From positions 26,415 through 90,414 of the forward strand of contig DAINAR010000007.1 in NCBI GenBank assembly GCA_036733345.1: a stretch of 64,000 nucleotides of DNA, given 5' to 3'. Each line of letters starts with the position of its first letter. The stretch's first letter is position 1. A program made the position numbers and the translations under genes. Below the pieces are notes generated by a model that was not told the DNA's origin, searched no databases, and saw only the letters and a program-made list of their open reading frames with translations. Below are positions 7,820 through 17,590 of this stretch, piece after piece. This stretch comes from JAFGMQ01 sp036733345. GTDB lineage: Bacteria; Desulfobacterota; DSM-4660; Desulfatiglandales; Desulfatiglandaceae.

Positions 7820-9031
7820 ATGTCTGATTTTTTTCAGAATGGTGAAATAGCAACATTTCATAGACTTAAATACCGGGATATAGATGAAATTGAGGCAGAA
7901 CTCCAGGAGGCAGCTGTTCATCGTCCAATCTCCCTGGTCCTGCCGTATATACCTGTTGAGCTTGAGGGGAAAGGCCTTCCAACGATTGTCGAAGAACTCC
8001 GTCATGTAAAATATCTTAAGAACATCATAGTAACCATCGGCAATGCTGATGAAGAAGACTTCGTTGAGGCAAAAAAATTTTTTTCAGCTCTTCCGCAGGA
8101 ACCCAAATTAGTATGGTGCACGGGTCCGAAGATCGAAGCCCTTTACGGGGAACTTAATGAGAGTGGTATTGACGCAGGCGGAGACGGAAAAGGAAGGTCC
8201 GCCTGGACGGCATATGGATATATTCTTGCGAGAGACGATAGTCAGGTCATAGCACTGCATGACTGCGATATCGTAAACTATGACCGGGATTTGCTTGCAC
8301 GCCTTTGCTACCCTGTTGCAAATACGTATATAGATTTTGAGTTCTGCAAGGGTTATTATGCAAGGATTACAAATCAGCTGCATGGCCGTATAACACGAAT
8401 CTTTATGACACCCCTTATACGTGCCCTGAAATCAACACTCGGTCCGAATCAGTTTTTGGATTACCTTGACAGTTTCCGTTATATCCTGGCAGGGGAATTT
8501 TCAATGGGTATTGATCTGGCCAGAAGACTGAGAATCCCGGGAGATTGGGGAATAGAGGTGGGAGTTCTCGGGGAGGTCCACCGCAATTGTTCCATGAGCA
8601 GGATCTGTCAGGTTGATCTTGCTGATAACTATGAACACAAACACCAGTCTCTTACATTTGAAGATCCTAACGAGGGACTGTTGAAGATGGGTACAGATAT
8701 AGCGAAGTGCATCTTCCGAACAATCGCAAGCATGGGATATACCCTGACCAATGAATTATTTATATCTTTAAAGGCAAGTTATCTGCGCATGGCCCAGGAT
8801 TTGATTGCAAGATATGAATACGATGCCAGGATTAACGGCCTGAATTATGACAGGCATGCGGAGGGCAGTACAGCCGAAGCACTTGTTGCATGCATCGAGA
8901 GCGCTGGACAGCAGTTCCTTGAAGCTCCGAATGAAGCCCCTCACCTTCCTAATTGGAACAGGGTGGTTTCAGCCGTTCCGGATATTTTTGAACGGCTGAT
9001 TGATATAGTCGAACAGGATAATAAAGACTGA
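7820..9031 (+). CDS. GT81-type glycosyltransferase, glucosyl-3-phosphoglycerate synthase-like
   Basis: A 403-residue protein with the shape of retaining GT-A enzymes of family GT81. After an N-terminal SLVLPYIPVELEG segment comes a nucleotide-binding Rossmann half, the GKGRSAWTAYGYIL loop, and the metal-binding LHDCDIVNYD motif (near residue 153) that matches the E/HDCDIVNY signature of glucosyl-3-phosphoglycerate synthases. Later motifs include GEFSMGIDLARRLRIP and GIEVGVLGEVHRN. Such enzymes transfer glucose (or mannose) from a sugar nucleotide to 3-phosphoglycerate, a first step to the compatible solute glucosylglycerate. A Shine-Dalgarno (aggaggag) precedes the ATG. A CYTH protein follows in the same direction and glgC lies convergent beyond it. 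The exact acceptor is not proven. Confidence 0.78.
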   Translation: MSDFFQNGEIATFHRLKYRDIDEIEAELQEAAVHRPISLVLPYIPVELEGKGLPTIVEELRHVKYLKNIIVTIGNADEEDFVEAKKFFSALPQEPKLVWCTGPKIEALYGELNESGIDAGGDGKGRSAWTAYGYILARDDSQVIALHDCDIVNYDRDLLARLCYPVANTYIDFEFCKGYYARITNQLHGRITRIFMTPLIRALKSTLGPNQFLDYLDSFRYILAGEFSMGIDLARRLRIPGDWGIEVGVLGEVHRNCSMSRICQVDLADNYEHKHQSLTFEDPNEGLLKMGTDIAKCIFRTIASMGYTLTNELFISLKASYLRMAQDLIARYEYDARINGLNYDRHAEGSTAEALVACIESAGQQFLEAPNEAPHLPNWNRVVSAVPDIFERLIDIVEQDNKD

Positions 9032-9084
9032 TCAGAGTCTTATAGTGAAAAAAAAGCTCTGCCTGTGCCGGATGTGTTATCAAA

Positions 9085-9573
9085 ATGAATATGGAGATCG
9101 AGCGTAAATTTTTAGTTGAAGGAGATTCCTGGCGTATCACCTCCAAAGGATTATTTTACCGGCAGGGATACCTTTCCTTGATCAAGGAACGTATCGTCCG
9201 GGTAAGAACCGTTGGGCAGAAAGGCTTTTTAACGATTAAAGGCCCTGCAAGGGGAATCTCACGGCTGGAATATGAATATGAAATCCCCCTTGAAGAGGCT
9301 GAGGGCATGCTTGAACACCTATGCGAACGACCTATTATCGAGAAGTACAGGCACAGGATTGAATACGATGGCATTATATGGGAGGTAGATGAGTTCCTTG
9401 GGGAAAATGCAGGTCTGATTCTTGCCGAAGTTGAACTTGAAGATGAAAAGGATATGCCGTCATTACCGGAATGGATCGGCAGGGAAGTCTCTTACGATCA
9501 AAGATATTTCAATGCGAATCTGGTCAAGGTGCCGTATAAGTATTGGGGACATATCAGCAATGCCGGGGATTAA
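9085..9573 (+). CDS. CYTH domain protein (triphosphate-tunnel metalloenzyme)
   Basis: A 162-residue single-domain protein starting MNMEIERKFLV, which holds the ExExK signature of the CYTH superfamily at its N-terminus. Further strands fit the tunnel fold: QGYLS, RIVRVRTVG, GFLTIKG, RLEYEYEIP, EKYRHRI, WEVDEFLGEN and AEVELEDE, with the usual alternating charged residues that face the tunnel. Family members hydrolyse inorganic or nucleoside triphosphates, or make cAMP; bacterial single-domain versions are mostly triphosphatases. ATG 9091 is an alternative start two codons in. It follows the GT81-like gene by 53 bases on the same strand, so co-transcription is plausible. Confidence 0.85.
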   Translation: MNMEIERKFLVEGDSWRITSKGLFYRQGYLSLIKERIVRVRTVGQKGFLTIKGPARGISRLEYEYEIPLEEAEGMLEHLCERPIIEKYRHRIEYDGIIWEVDEFLGENAGLILAEVELEDEKDMPSLPEWIGREVSYDQRYFNANLVKVPYKYWGHISNAGD

Positions 9574-9586
9574 ACTCATGCCAGCC

Positions 9587-10864
9587 TCAGGGTGATTGAA
9601 AATCTTCTTTTGTAACGACAGTAATGCCTCTTGGTGTTACAGTAAAACGTTTTCGGTCTTTTCTGGGATTATACCCGATCTCAGTACGGGGGGGGATATG
9701 TACTCCCTCTGCAAGGATAGCTTTTTTGATTCTGGAATAACCACCTATAACCACATTTTCCATTACGACCGATTCATCTATTTCTGACCAGCTCTGGACA
9801 AAAACATTATATGACAGAACACTGTTTCGGACAAGGCCTCCGCTGATTATTGATCCGTGGGCTACAAGGGCATCAAGGGCACGCCCTGCTCTTGGTTCCT
9901 CGCCTGTCTCCTGTGCATAGATAGTCTTAACCGGAGGATATTGTCGTTGAAAGGTACGAATCGGCCAGTATTTCCCGTACATATTAAAAAACGGTTCTAT
10001 TCCGGTCAGGTCCATATTGGCGTTCCAGTATGAATCCAGTGTCCCCACATCCCGCCAGTAGCCTGAATCACTCACGATGTTAATATTACTTTCCCTGCTT
10101 AATCCGTCCCTGTCTGCGTATAATGCTACATCTTTTATCTTGTTTTCTCTGCGGTAGGGATAGGCCATAACGCGGTGGGTATCAAGAATATCCGGCAACA
10201 GATGTTTGCCGAAATCAGGCCTTGGGTCCTTTTTTAATAAATCCACCAGGACCTGTGTCTTGAAGATATAGATGCCCATGGAGGCCAGTATGCGGTCACT
10301 GTCTCCAGGTATTGTTTTGGGTTTATGGGGCTTTTCCTGAAAGCCTTTGACTTTAAAGCTTTCATCAACTTCAAGTATGCCGTATTCACTGGCCGTCTCT
10401 TTATCAAGCTCAATAACCGCAATAGTAACGTCCGCATTGCTGGCTTCATGATAAGCCTTAAAGATGGAATAGTCCATCTTGTAAACATGGTCTCCTGAAA
10501 GTATTAGTACATATTCCGGTGAATCCTGTTCAATCAAATAAAGATTCTGGCGGATGGAATCCGCAGTTCCCTGATACCATCTTTCGCCTGCCATCATCTG
10601 CGGCGGTGCGATTTTCATGTAGTGCCCAAGCGCCGGGCTGAAGATATTCCACCCTCCTTCAAGATGCTGCATCAAGGTCTGAGATTTATATTGAGGAAGA
10701 ACGATGATTTTGTAAACTCCTGAATTTATGCAATTGGAAAGGGCCAGATCTATTAACAGGTATATTCCGCCGAATGGTATAGCAGGTTTTGAGCGATTTT
10801 TTGTAAGGGGCATCAGTCGTTCCCCTTTACCTCCTGCCATGATTACTGCCATTGTATTCTTCAT
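9587..10864 (-). CDS. glgC: Glucose-1-phosphate adenylyltransferase (ADP-glucose pyrophosphorylase)
   Basis: A 425-residue protein of normal GlgC length. It makes ADP-glucose from glucose-1-phosphate and ATP for glycogen synthesis. The N-terminal pyrophosphorylase signature, MAGGKGERLMPLTKNRSKPA, is followed by IPFGG, then YQGTADSIRQN and the substrate loop LSGDHVYKMDY. SGYWRDVGTLDSYWNANMDL lies near residue 270. The C-terminal part has the hexapeptide left-handed beta-helix pattern (GSIISGGLVRNSVLS, VVIGGYSRIKKAIL). The gene is read toward the CYTH gene (convergent, 13 bases apart) and lies downstream of rpoD on the same strand, separated by 120 bases. Confidence 0.94.
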   Translation of the reverse strand: MKNTMAVIMAGGKGERLMPLTKNRSKPAIPFGGIYLLIDLALSNCINSGVYKIIVLPQYKSQTLMQHLEGGWNIFSPALGHYMKIAPPQMMAGERWYQGTADSIRQNLYLIEQDSPEYVLILSGDHVYKMDYSIFKAYHEASNADVTIAVIELDKETASEYGILEVDESFKVKGFQEKPHKPKTIPGDSDRILASMGIYIFKTQVLVDLLKKDPRPDFGKHLLPDILDTHRVMAYPYRRENKIKDVALYADRDGLSRESNINIVSDSGYWRDVGTLDSYWNANMDLTGIEPFFNMYGKYWPIRTFQRQYPPVKTIYAQETGEEPRAGRALDALVAHGSIISGGLVRNSVLSYNVFVQSWSEIDESVVMENVVIGGYSRIKKAILAEGVHIPPRTEIGYNPRKDRKRFTVTPRGITVVTKEDFQSP

Positions 10865-10984
10865 CCAGAAATATCTCCTTTTAACTGGTTAGCACTGTTC
10901 CGCTTTTTAAGGCTTTAATGTGTGTAACCCTTATATCGATTTTATCAAAAAACGCTTCCTGTGAATCCTCAGATCAAATGGCTG

Positions 10985-12757
10985 CTACATATTTTCTACA
11001 AAACTCTTAAGCTTTTTACTCCGGCTTGCATGTCTGAGCTTCCTTAGGGCCTTTGCCTCTATCTGCCTGATACGCTCTCTTGTGACACTGAAATCTCGGC
11101 CCACTTCTTCAAGTGTATGGTCAGCTTTTTCACCAATGCCAAATCTCATTCTAAGTACTTTTTCTTCTCTCGGGGTCAGTGTCCTGAGTACTCTCCTTGT
11201 CTGTTCGGCCAATCCAAAGTTGACAACCGCATCTCCCGGGGAAAGAACTTTCTTGTCCTCTATAAAATCGCCGAGATGGCTATCCTCTTCTTCCCCTATA
11301 GGAGTTTCAAGAGAAATAGGCTCCTTGGCAATCTTCAATACCTTTCTAACCTTATCCAGCGGAAATTCCATTTTTTCAGCAATTTCTTCAGGGCTTGGCT
11401 CACGGCCGTGTTCCTGAACGAGATACCTTGATGTCCTGATAAGCTTATTAATTGTTTCAATCATATGCACTGGAATACGGATGGTCCTTGCCTGATCTGC
11501 AATAGCCCTTGTAATTGCCTGTCTGATCCACCAGGTTGCATATGTGCTGAATTTATATCCCCGCTGGTATTCAAATTTATCAACTGCCTTCATAAGACCG
11601 ATATTGCCCTCCTGAATAAGGTCAAGAAACTGCAGGCCTCTGTTGGTATATTTCTTTGCAATACTGACAACCAGTCTAAGATTTGCCTGTATAAGATCGG
11701 ATTTGGCCTTTTTTGCCTTTTCAAGATTTGCCTTCACTCCCTTAAGTGTCGCTTTAAGTTGTCGGGAATGCATGCCTGTCTGTTCTTTATACTGCTTGAT
11801 AATTTTTTGAGCATTAGCCAGTTTTAACTTCAATTCTAAAAGATCCTTTTTTGTCAAGTCGATTGGTTGAATTATATCATCATCAGCAATGGAATCTGAT
11901 ATCTTGGCAAAACACTTCTTTAAATAGGAAATTGGTTTTCCTCCTGCCTGCAGCATACACTCGGTAATATGTCTTTCCGATTCTTCAATCGTTGCCACAA
12001 CATCATCGAACCTTTCGACCATAAGTTGGATCTGTCTCTTTTCCAGCTTGAAAGTATTGGCAAGGCTGCTGATTTGTTTTAGATTCTTTTTTATATTAGT
12101 CTCATATTTTTTCTTTTTTTCTTCAGTACAGTTGCCTTTTGATATCTCTTTTCTTTTAATGCGGATTTCTTCATTCAAACCGTTGATTTCATCTATCAAT
12201 TTTATAAGAGAGTCTTTTCTTTCGCTCAACTGCATATAGTTGCTTTCATCGTCATCCAGATCATTGATCACATCTTTTAATTTGATTTTTCCATCCTTTA
12301 CCTTTTGCCCCAGATCAACTAAATGATCTACACCCACTGAACAATGCAGACACGCATTCAGGGCATCCTGCTCGCCTGCTTCGATCTTTTTAGCAATTTC
12401 CACCTCGCCATCCCTTGAGAGCAATGCAATACTGCCCATCTCCTTCAGATACATCTTTACCGGATCAGCAATTCGTGACGGTGTGTCTGAAATATCCAAC
12501 TGATCGGTATCCAGATCTTCGAGTTTTGTTTCCGCTTCATCATTGCCCTGAGCTTTTTCAATCTTATTTTTAGATGCCTCATCTATAACCATGATATCCA
12601 GATCCTGAAACATCATCATTAGATCATCAGTTTGCTCTTCAGATGAAATCATCTCTTCTGATAAATCATCGTTCAGTTCTTCAAAGGTGATATAGCCTTT
12701 ATCTTTGCCGATATCAATTAATCGCTTCAAGTTTACCATGTCATTGTTTTTGCTCAT
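10985..12757 (-). CDS. rpoD: RNA polymerase primary sigma factor (sigma-70)
   Basis: A 590-residue housekeeping sigma factor. Region 1.1 is present at the N-terminus (LKRLIDIGKDKGYITFEEL), followed by region 1.2 (DPVKMYLKEMG), a long charged non-conserved region, then region 2 with NLRLVVSIAKKYTNRGLQFL, DLIQEGNIGLMKAVDKFEY and the -10-recognising YATWWIRQAITRAI segment. Region 3 (IPVHMIETINKL) and region 4 with the -35-binding helix-turn-helix (TLEEVGRDFSVTRERIRQIE) follow. It is last in the block yqeY-mutS2-dnaG-rpoD on the minus strand, 111 bases after dnaG, which is the classical macromolecular-synthesis arrangement. Confidence 0.97.
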   Translation of the reverse strand: MSKNNDMVNLKRLIDIGKDKGYITFEELNDDLSEEMISSEEQTDDLMMMFQDLDIMVIDEASKNKIEKAQGNDEAETKLEDLDTDQLDISDTPSRIADPVKMYLKEMGSIALLSRDGEVEIAKKIEAGEQDALNACLHCSVGVDHLVDLGQKVKDGKIKLKDVINDLDDDESNYMQLSERKDSLIKLIDEINGLNEEIRIKRKEISKGNCTEEKKKKYETNIKKNLKQISSLANTFKLEKRQIQLMVERFDDVVATIEESERHITECMLQAGGKPISYLKKCFAKISDSIADDDIIQPIDLTKKDLLELKLKLANAQKIIKQYKEQTGMHSRQLKATLKGVKANLEKAKKAKSDLIQANLRLVVSIAKKYTNRGLQFLDLIQEGNIGLMKAVDKFEYQRGYKFSTYATWWIRQAITRAIADQARTIRIPVHMIETINKLIRTSRYLVQEHGREPSPEEIAEKMEFPLDKVRKVLKIAKEPISLETPIGEEEDSHLGDFIEDKKVLSPGDAVVNFGLAEQTRRVLRTLTPREEKVLRMRFGIGEKADHTLEEVGRDFSVTRERIRQIEAKALRKLRHASRSKKLKSFVENM

Positions 12758-12868
12758 GTTTTACCCTCCCGGAAGCCTATGATAAAAAGAGTATTCAGAT
12801 TTTTGTGCTCACCTTTACCGCATCGTTCCAAAACCGAAAACCGTTTAATCACCGCTTGCTAAATAGGT

Positions 12869-14629
12869 CTATTTATTTAATAAATGATTGTTTTTCAGTC
12901 TTTTTAATTTCAGAAGTTCATTATAAGCCTCGGCATCCCCTTTTACCTTTTTGAACGATGCCAGAAATTTTTTTTGAGATGCTTTTACTTCAAACTCTTC
13001 AATAGCCTGATCAACTTCATTTTCTGAATAAAAAGAAGGTTCTGACAGTGCTTCTCGAAATTGAATTCTGGCAAATTCACTCTTAAGGCTTTCCTCTAAA
13101 TTTTCACAGGAATTTATGCCCTCCTGTTTATACCTTTCAAATATAGTATCAACAATTTCCATAATCACCGGGTCAGAAATAAGTGTTTTGCATTCAATGT
13201 CAATAATGCTTGGGATGGTATGCGGATGATGTACCAGTAAATTCAGAAGCTGAATATCGCTGATATTTTTTTCCCTTTTTGAGACTTTCAGTCTTTCTCT
13301 GTGCATTAAACCACTGCCAATTAACTTTTTTGACGGGTTATTTTTAAAGGCCTTCATTTCAGATAACATTACTTCTTCGCCTATTCCCAGCCTTTCTGAT
13401 ACTCTTCGTACGTATAAAGCCCTCTGAGTGTGAGTGTTCAGATCTGATATGGTCGGGATTATCTCCTTTAATATGCGGGCCTTAGTTTCGATATCCAAAT
13501 TCTCTTGTGTCAATTTTTGATCCAGATAATAGTCAAGAATTGGAGACGCCTGATCCAGCAACTCCAGGAACTTGGTCAATCCATTGGCATTCACAAAGGT
13601 GTCCGGGTCATGTCCATCGGGCAAAATGACGACCTTTGCGGAGAGACCTTCATTTGAGAAAACCGGCAAACTCCTCAGTGCGGCTTTTTTCCCTGCTTTA
13701 TCAGAATCGAATACCACAACAGCTTCATTTGCATAACCTTTGAGTTTCCGGACGTGTTTGTTAGTGAGAGCTGTCCCGAGGGTTGCCACTACTTCTTTCA
13801 GGCCATGGTTTATTAGAGCCAGGCAATCCATATAGCCTTCCACAATAACAGCCCTGTTTTTTTCTCTGATAGCTTGGAAAGAAGAATTAAGGCCATAAAG
13901 AAATTCTCCCTTGCGAAACAGAGGAGTTTCAGGGGTGTTCAGATATTTCGGCAAAGAATTGTCCAGAACTCTGCCGCCAAAACCTACTATCTTCTGCCCT
14001 TGATCAAGAATAGGAAATATAATTCTTCCCCTGAACCGGTCATAATATCCGCCTCTGTCACTTGGAATTATTACCCCTGACTGAACAGCCATATCCAAAT
14101 CAATTTGTTTGCGCCTTAGAAAACCAGTCAATCCGTCCCATTTATCAGGGGCAAACCCCAGGCGGAATTCAGCAATAACATCCGAAGATAAAGCCCTCTT
14201 TTTAAGGTAATCCATGCCTGGACTCCCTTTAACGGAATTTTTCAATCCATCCTGGAAATATTCAGCAGCCTTTTCGTTTATATTAAAAAGTTCTTTTCTC
14301 CGGATCGCTTTTTTATCTAATTCTAAGCCAGAAAAATCCTGACTAATCTGTATATTATATCTTTCTGCCAAATCCCTTAATGCTTCAGGAAATGTGGAAC
14401 CATGATATTCCATCCAGAAGGAAAACACATCCCCGCCCTTTTTGCATCCGAAACAGTGAAATGTTTGTCTTTCCTGGTTGACTGTAAAGGAAGGATCTTT
14501 TTCAGAATGAAAAGGGCAAAGCCCTAAATAGTTTTTGCCCGCTTTTTTGAGCTGTACAACCTGTCCGATAATCTCAACGATATCTGCAGCCCTTTTAATT
14601 TCTTCTTTTGCTGATTGAAAGGAAACCAT
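12869..14629 (-). CDS. dnaG: DNA primase
   Basis: A 586-residue primase of normal length, making the RNA primers for chromosome replication. The CHC2 zinc finger is visible: Cys38 and His41 in GLCPFHSEKDPSF, then Cys59 and Cys62 in FHCFGCKKGGD. The TOPRIM catalytic core follows at about 255-330, with AVIVEGYMDCLALINHG supplying the Glu and VVVFDSDKAGKKAA the DxD metal ligands. The C-terminal third is the helicase-interaction domain, weakly conserved as usual. It sits between mutS2 and rpoD, which fits the common dnaG-rpoD pairing. The interval from here to mutS2 contains a palindromic repeat. Confidence 0.96.
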   Translation of the reverse strand: MVSFQSAKEEIKRAADIVEIIGQVVQLKKAGKNYLGLCPFHSEKDPSFTVNQERQTFHCFGCKKGGDVFSFWMEYHGSTFPEALRDLAERYNIQISQDFSGLELDKKAIRRKELFNINEKAAEYFQDGLKNSVKGSPGMDYLKKRALSSDVIAEFRLGFAPDKWDGLTGFLRRKQIDLDMAVQSGVIIPSDRGGYYDRFRGRIIFPILDQGQKIVGFGGRVLDNSLPKYLNTPETPLFRKGEFLYGLNSSFQAIREKNRAVIVEGYMDCLALINHGLKEVVATLGTALTNKHVRKLKGYANEAVVVFDSDKAGKKAALRSLPVFSNEGLSAKVVILPDGHDPDTFVNANGLTKFLELLDQASPILDYYLDQKLTQENLDIETKARILKEIIPTISDLNTHTQRALYVRRVSERLGIGEEVMLSEMKAFKNNPSKKLIGSGLMHRERLKVSKREKNISDIQLLNLLVHHPHTIPSIIDIECKTLISDPVIMEIVDTIFERYKQEGINSCENLEESLKSEFARIQFREALSEPSFYSENEVDQAIEEFEVKASQKKFLASFKKVKGDAEAYNELLKLKRLKNNHLLNK

Positions 14630-15155
14630 ATTTTCAAGAGATGTTACAGGTTATTTTATCTTTACCGTTCCTTGTTACAAGTTTTTTATATTTATAAGCC
14701 GCCGTTCGAAAGGCGTACGGCCATGGGAAAAAATAAAATGCTAATTCCATCCTTTATGCCTGATTTCTGTGCTGAAATAATAAACGGATTAATTTTGATA
14801 TACTCGTAAAAAGCTAACTTATGCCTCTTTGAGGCAGCCTATGAACAACGAAGCATGTCAAAAAACAAGTTAAGCGTTAAATATTTCATATAGTTATAAT
14901 GCCATCGCTTCATATAATTTAAAACGACTTCGTTGGAAGTCGTCACCCCGGCCCCGCGTCAAGCTCGGGACAGGCTGGAGTTTATCCGCCAGTTTTTGTG
15001 GCGGATTTATCCCGCATTTGATTCGGGGCCGTTGTGACGAAAAATTGTACTTTTTGGCTTTTTGCGATTTCATCAATTTTAATTTCACGAATTTAAATTA
15101 GCCTGTCTATTAAAAATATAATTAATTTTTCTGATTACAAGTGGCAAAGTAAATT
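14630..15155. other. Intergenic region between dnaG and mutS2 holding a palindromic repeat
   Basis: No gene is supported. The region is AT-rich except for the repeat at about 14935-15040. Because mutS2 and dnaG point the same way, this 526-base gap probably holds the dnaG promoter; I could not pick a single convincing -35/-10 pair. Confidence 0.4.
14935..15040. repeat. Composite palindromic intergenic repeat, copy B (inverted relative to copy A)
   Basis: The ends are near-complementary: tcgtcac ... ggccccg on the left and cggggcc ... gtgacga on the right. Inside is a perfect 7-bp stem, tccgcca/tggcgga (14985-15005). The segment 14964-14991 (cgggacaggctggagttta, then tccgcca) is nearly identical to the reverse complement of part of the repeat near 7.55 kb. 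This marks a dispersed family. Confidence 0.78.
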
Positions 15156-17555
15156 TTATGTCAACTCTATGAGGGTTATTGCTTCTCCACCCAATCTTGG
15201 ATCCGCGCCTGACATATTTTTGATGAATGGAACATTTCGTAAATGATCTCGGATCGCCTTGCGCAGCGTGCCTGTGCCAAATCCATGAATAATCTTTAAT
15301 GTTAATTCGCCTTCAATTAAGGCGCGATTAATTGATTGATCGATAAGAGCAAGGGCGTCATCAACCCTATAACCAATCACATTCAGCTCCTTTACTGTAG
15401 GGGCTTCAATATCCCATGATATTAAACTGCTCCTTACGTCAGGATCAGAATTTGCCATATCTTCAATTAGTTCCAAGTCTTGAAGCTGCACCAGTATTTT
15501 AACATTTCCAAACATTACAAGCACTTTTTCTCCGGTATGGTCTATTGACTGAATGATCCCTTTCTGATCAAGTTTTTTATGGTAAACTGACCGGCCGTTT
15601 TCAAATTCTTTTGCATCAGCCGGTAGCTTTTCGTTAGATTCAGATGAAAAATGGTCCTTTAATTTAGTGCTTACCTCAACTATTTCATCACTTATACGAG
15701 CCTGAACAGAATGCTTGTCTTTTTTTAGAAGGTTAATAGCATGTTTCAATTCATTTTTTGCATTATTTATTACTGCATCTGCTTCCATTCTCATCTCTTC
15801 AAACAAGGCCTTTTTCTCAGTCTCAAGAGTTATTATTCTATCTGAAAGCCTTTCTTCGGCTGAATGATACTTTAACTTCTCATTTTCAGCCTCGGATTTT
15901 TTCCGTTCAGCCTCATCTATAAGCTTATTCATTTTATCAATAAGCTGATTCAAGTGAATTTCATCCTTATCTAAATAAGTGGTTGCCCGTTCGATGATAC
16001 CGGGATGAATTCCAATCTCTTCGGCTATTTCCAGGGCATGGCTTACTCCCGGCGATCCGTATTGAATTTTAAAGGTTGGGCGATTGTTTTTGCCATCAAA
16101 CTCAACTGCCGCATTTACCGTTTTCTGGTTTAAAAGGCCATAATTTTTCAGCCTGTTAAAATGAGTTGACACCGCCACCAATGATCCCTTCCGGGACAGA
16201 AAATCAAGAATGGCCATTGCAAGGGCTACACCTTCATCCGGGTCTGTTCCTATCCCGGGCTCATCAATAATGATAAGGCTCCTCTGGTCTGCGTTCTGAA
16301 TTATGTAATTCAGGTGTTCCAGGTGAGCTGAGAATGTGCTAAGACCCGACTCAATATCCTGATCGTCTCCGATATCCGCCATTATCTTGCTGAATACGGG
16401 CAAACGACTCCCTTCCTCGGCAGGTATATGAATTCCGGACTGAACCATTAGAGAAATCAGTCCAAGCGTTTTCAATGCGACAGTTTTTCCTCCTCTGTTA
16501 GGACCTGATATAATTAGAATATTTCTCTTGTTATCTAAAAATATGTCCACAGGCACAGGGAGATCTGTTTTATTGCCGCGCCTCTTTTTATCAAGGGCAA
16601 GGGCCATAAGAATAGCATTCCTTGCTCTTTTTAATTCAACTCCGCAATTTTCTTGTATTTCAGGCAATATGCACTGAAGATTTTCACTGAATTTTGCTCT
16701 GGCGTATAATCCATCCAGTCTGCTGATTATTGACTGAGAGTATTCCAGATTGACTGCTGAATCCCTCACAGCATCCGTTAAGGCGACTAATATCCTGTGT
16801 TCCTCCTCTTTTTCTTCCTGCAGTAATTCAGCAAGCCGATTATTATCCCTCAAAACTTCGACCGGTTCAAGAAAGCATGTTACTTTTGTTTGAGAATAGC
16901 CATGAATAATACCTTCAATGCCCGTACAATGGTCGGTTCTTAAGGCGATTACATATCTCCCGTCTCTTACGGTAACCAGGTGATCCTGGTTATCGCGTGA
17001 TATGCTTTTCGATTTTTGAAGACTTTCAAGTTTTTTTTGAATATCTGACCTGTACGAGGTCTTTTGACGTCTGAGCCTTTTCAGGGCAGGACTGGCTGAG
17101 TCTTTGATCTCACCATATGATGTAATTGCCTTACTTATAAGCCTGGAGAGATCCTCAGAGTCAGGCATTTCCGATGTTAGGTCATATACCCTGGGACACA
17201 ATTCATGATTCGATGCAAGAAAGCCTTTTATTTGATGACATGTTTTTGACAGCATGAAAACACTTAATAATTCATTTGTTTCCAGGCAGGAACCCTCAGT
17301 TCTGGTTTTTACAAGTAAAGGAACAATATCGGTAAGATCCGAAAAAGATAAAAACCCCTTCACTTTAAGAAGGAGCCTCATCTCCGAAACCAGCCTTAAC
17401 TCATTATCAATATTTTTTAAGTTTTTCGAAGGTTTGAGGGACAGACAATCTGATTTGCCCAGTTCACATGAGGCATAATGGGATAAGACATCTAACAGAT
17501 CATAATATCCCAGAACCTGATACGTATGTTCAATCATGCAGGCTCTATTGATCAA
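15156..17555 (-). CDS. mutS2: Endonuclease MutS2
   Basis: A 799-residue MutS2, the paralogue of MutS that lacks the mismatch-recognition domain and acts on recombination intermediates or stalled and collided ribosomes. The ATPase core shows Walker A GPNRGGKTVALKT (near residue 352) and Walker B SLIIIDEPGIGTDPDEG (near residue 428). A long coiled-coil follows (EAERKKSEAENEKLKYH region), and a C-terminal Smr nuclease domain (about 725-799) has LNVIGYRVDDALALID and the IIHGFGTGTLRKAI loop. Many MutS2 proteins have GPNTGGKT and DELGAGTDP, so the Arg and Pro-Gly-Ile variants are mild departures. It is 35 bases downstream of yqeY on the same strand. Confidence 0.95.
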   Translation of the reverse strand: MINRACMIEHTYQVLGYYDLLDVLSHYASCELGKSDCLSLKPSKNLKNIDNELRLVSEMRLLLKVKGFLSFSDLTDIVPLLVKTRTEGSCLETNELLSVFMLSKTCHQIKGFLASNHELCPRVYDLTSEMPDSEDLSRLISKAITSYGEIKDSASPALKRLRRQKTSYRSDIQKKLESLQKSKSISRDNQDHLVTVRDGRYVIALRTDHCTGIEGIIHGYSQTKVTCFLEPVEVLRDNNRLAELLQEEKEEEHRILVALTDAVRDSAVNLEYSQSIISRLDGLYARAKFSENLQCILPEIQENCGVELKRARNAILMALALDKKRRGNKTDLPVPVDIFLDNKRNILIISGPNRGGKTVALKTLGLISLMVQSGIHIPAEEGSRLPVFSKIMADIGDDQDIESGLSTFSAHLEHLNYIIQNADQRSLIIIDEPGIGTDPDEGVALAMAILDFLSRKGSLVAVSTHFNRLKNYGLLNQKTVNAAVEFDGKNNRPTFKIQYGSPGVSHALEIAEEIGIHPGIIERATTYLDKDEIHLNQLIDKMNKLIDEAERKKSEAENEKLKYHSAEERLSDRIITLETEKKALFEEMRMEADAVINNAKNELKHAINLLKKDKHSVQARISDEIVEVSTKLKDHFSSESNEKLPADAKEFENGRSVYHKKLDQKGIIQSIDHTGEKVLVMFGNVKILVQLQDLELIEDMANSDPDVRSSLISWDIEAPTVKELNVIGYRVDDALALIDQSINRALIEGELTLKIIHGFGTGTLRKAIRDHLRNVPFIKNMSGADPRLGGEAITLIELT

Positions 17556-17590
17556 ATGCAGATTTTAATATTTGGAAATCGACGGTCATT

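Noticed and set aside
14615..14809. Short plus-strand frame upstream of dnaG
   Set aside because: It runs antisense through the dnaG start, lacks a ribosome binding site and has no recognisable sequence.
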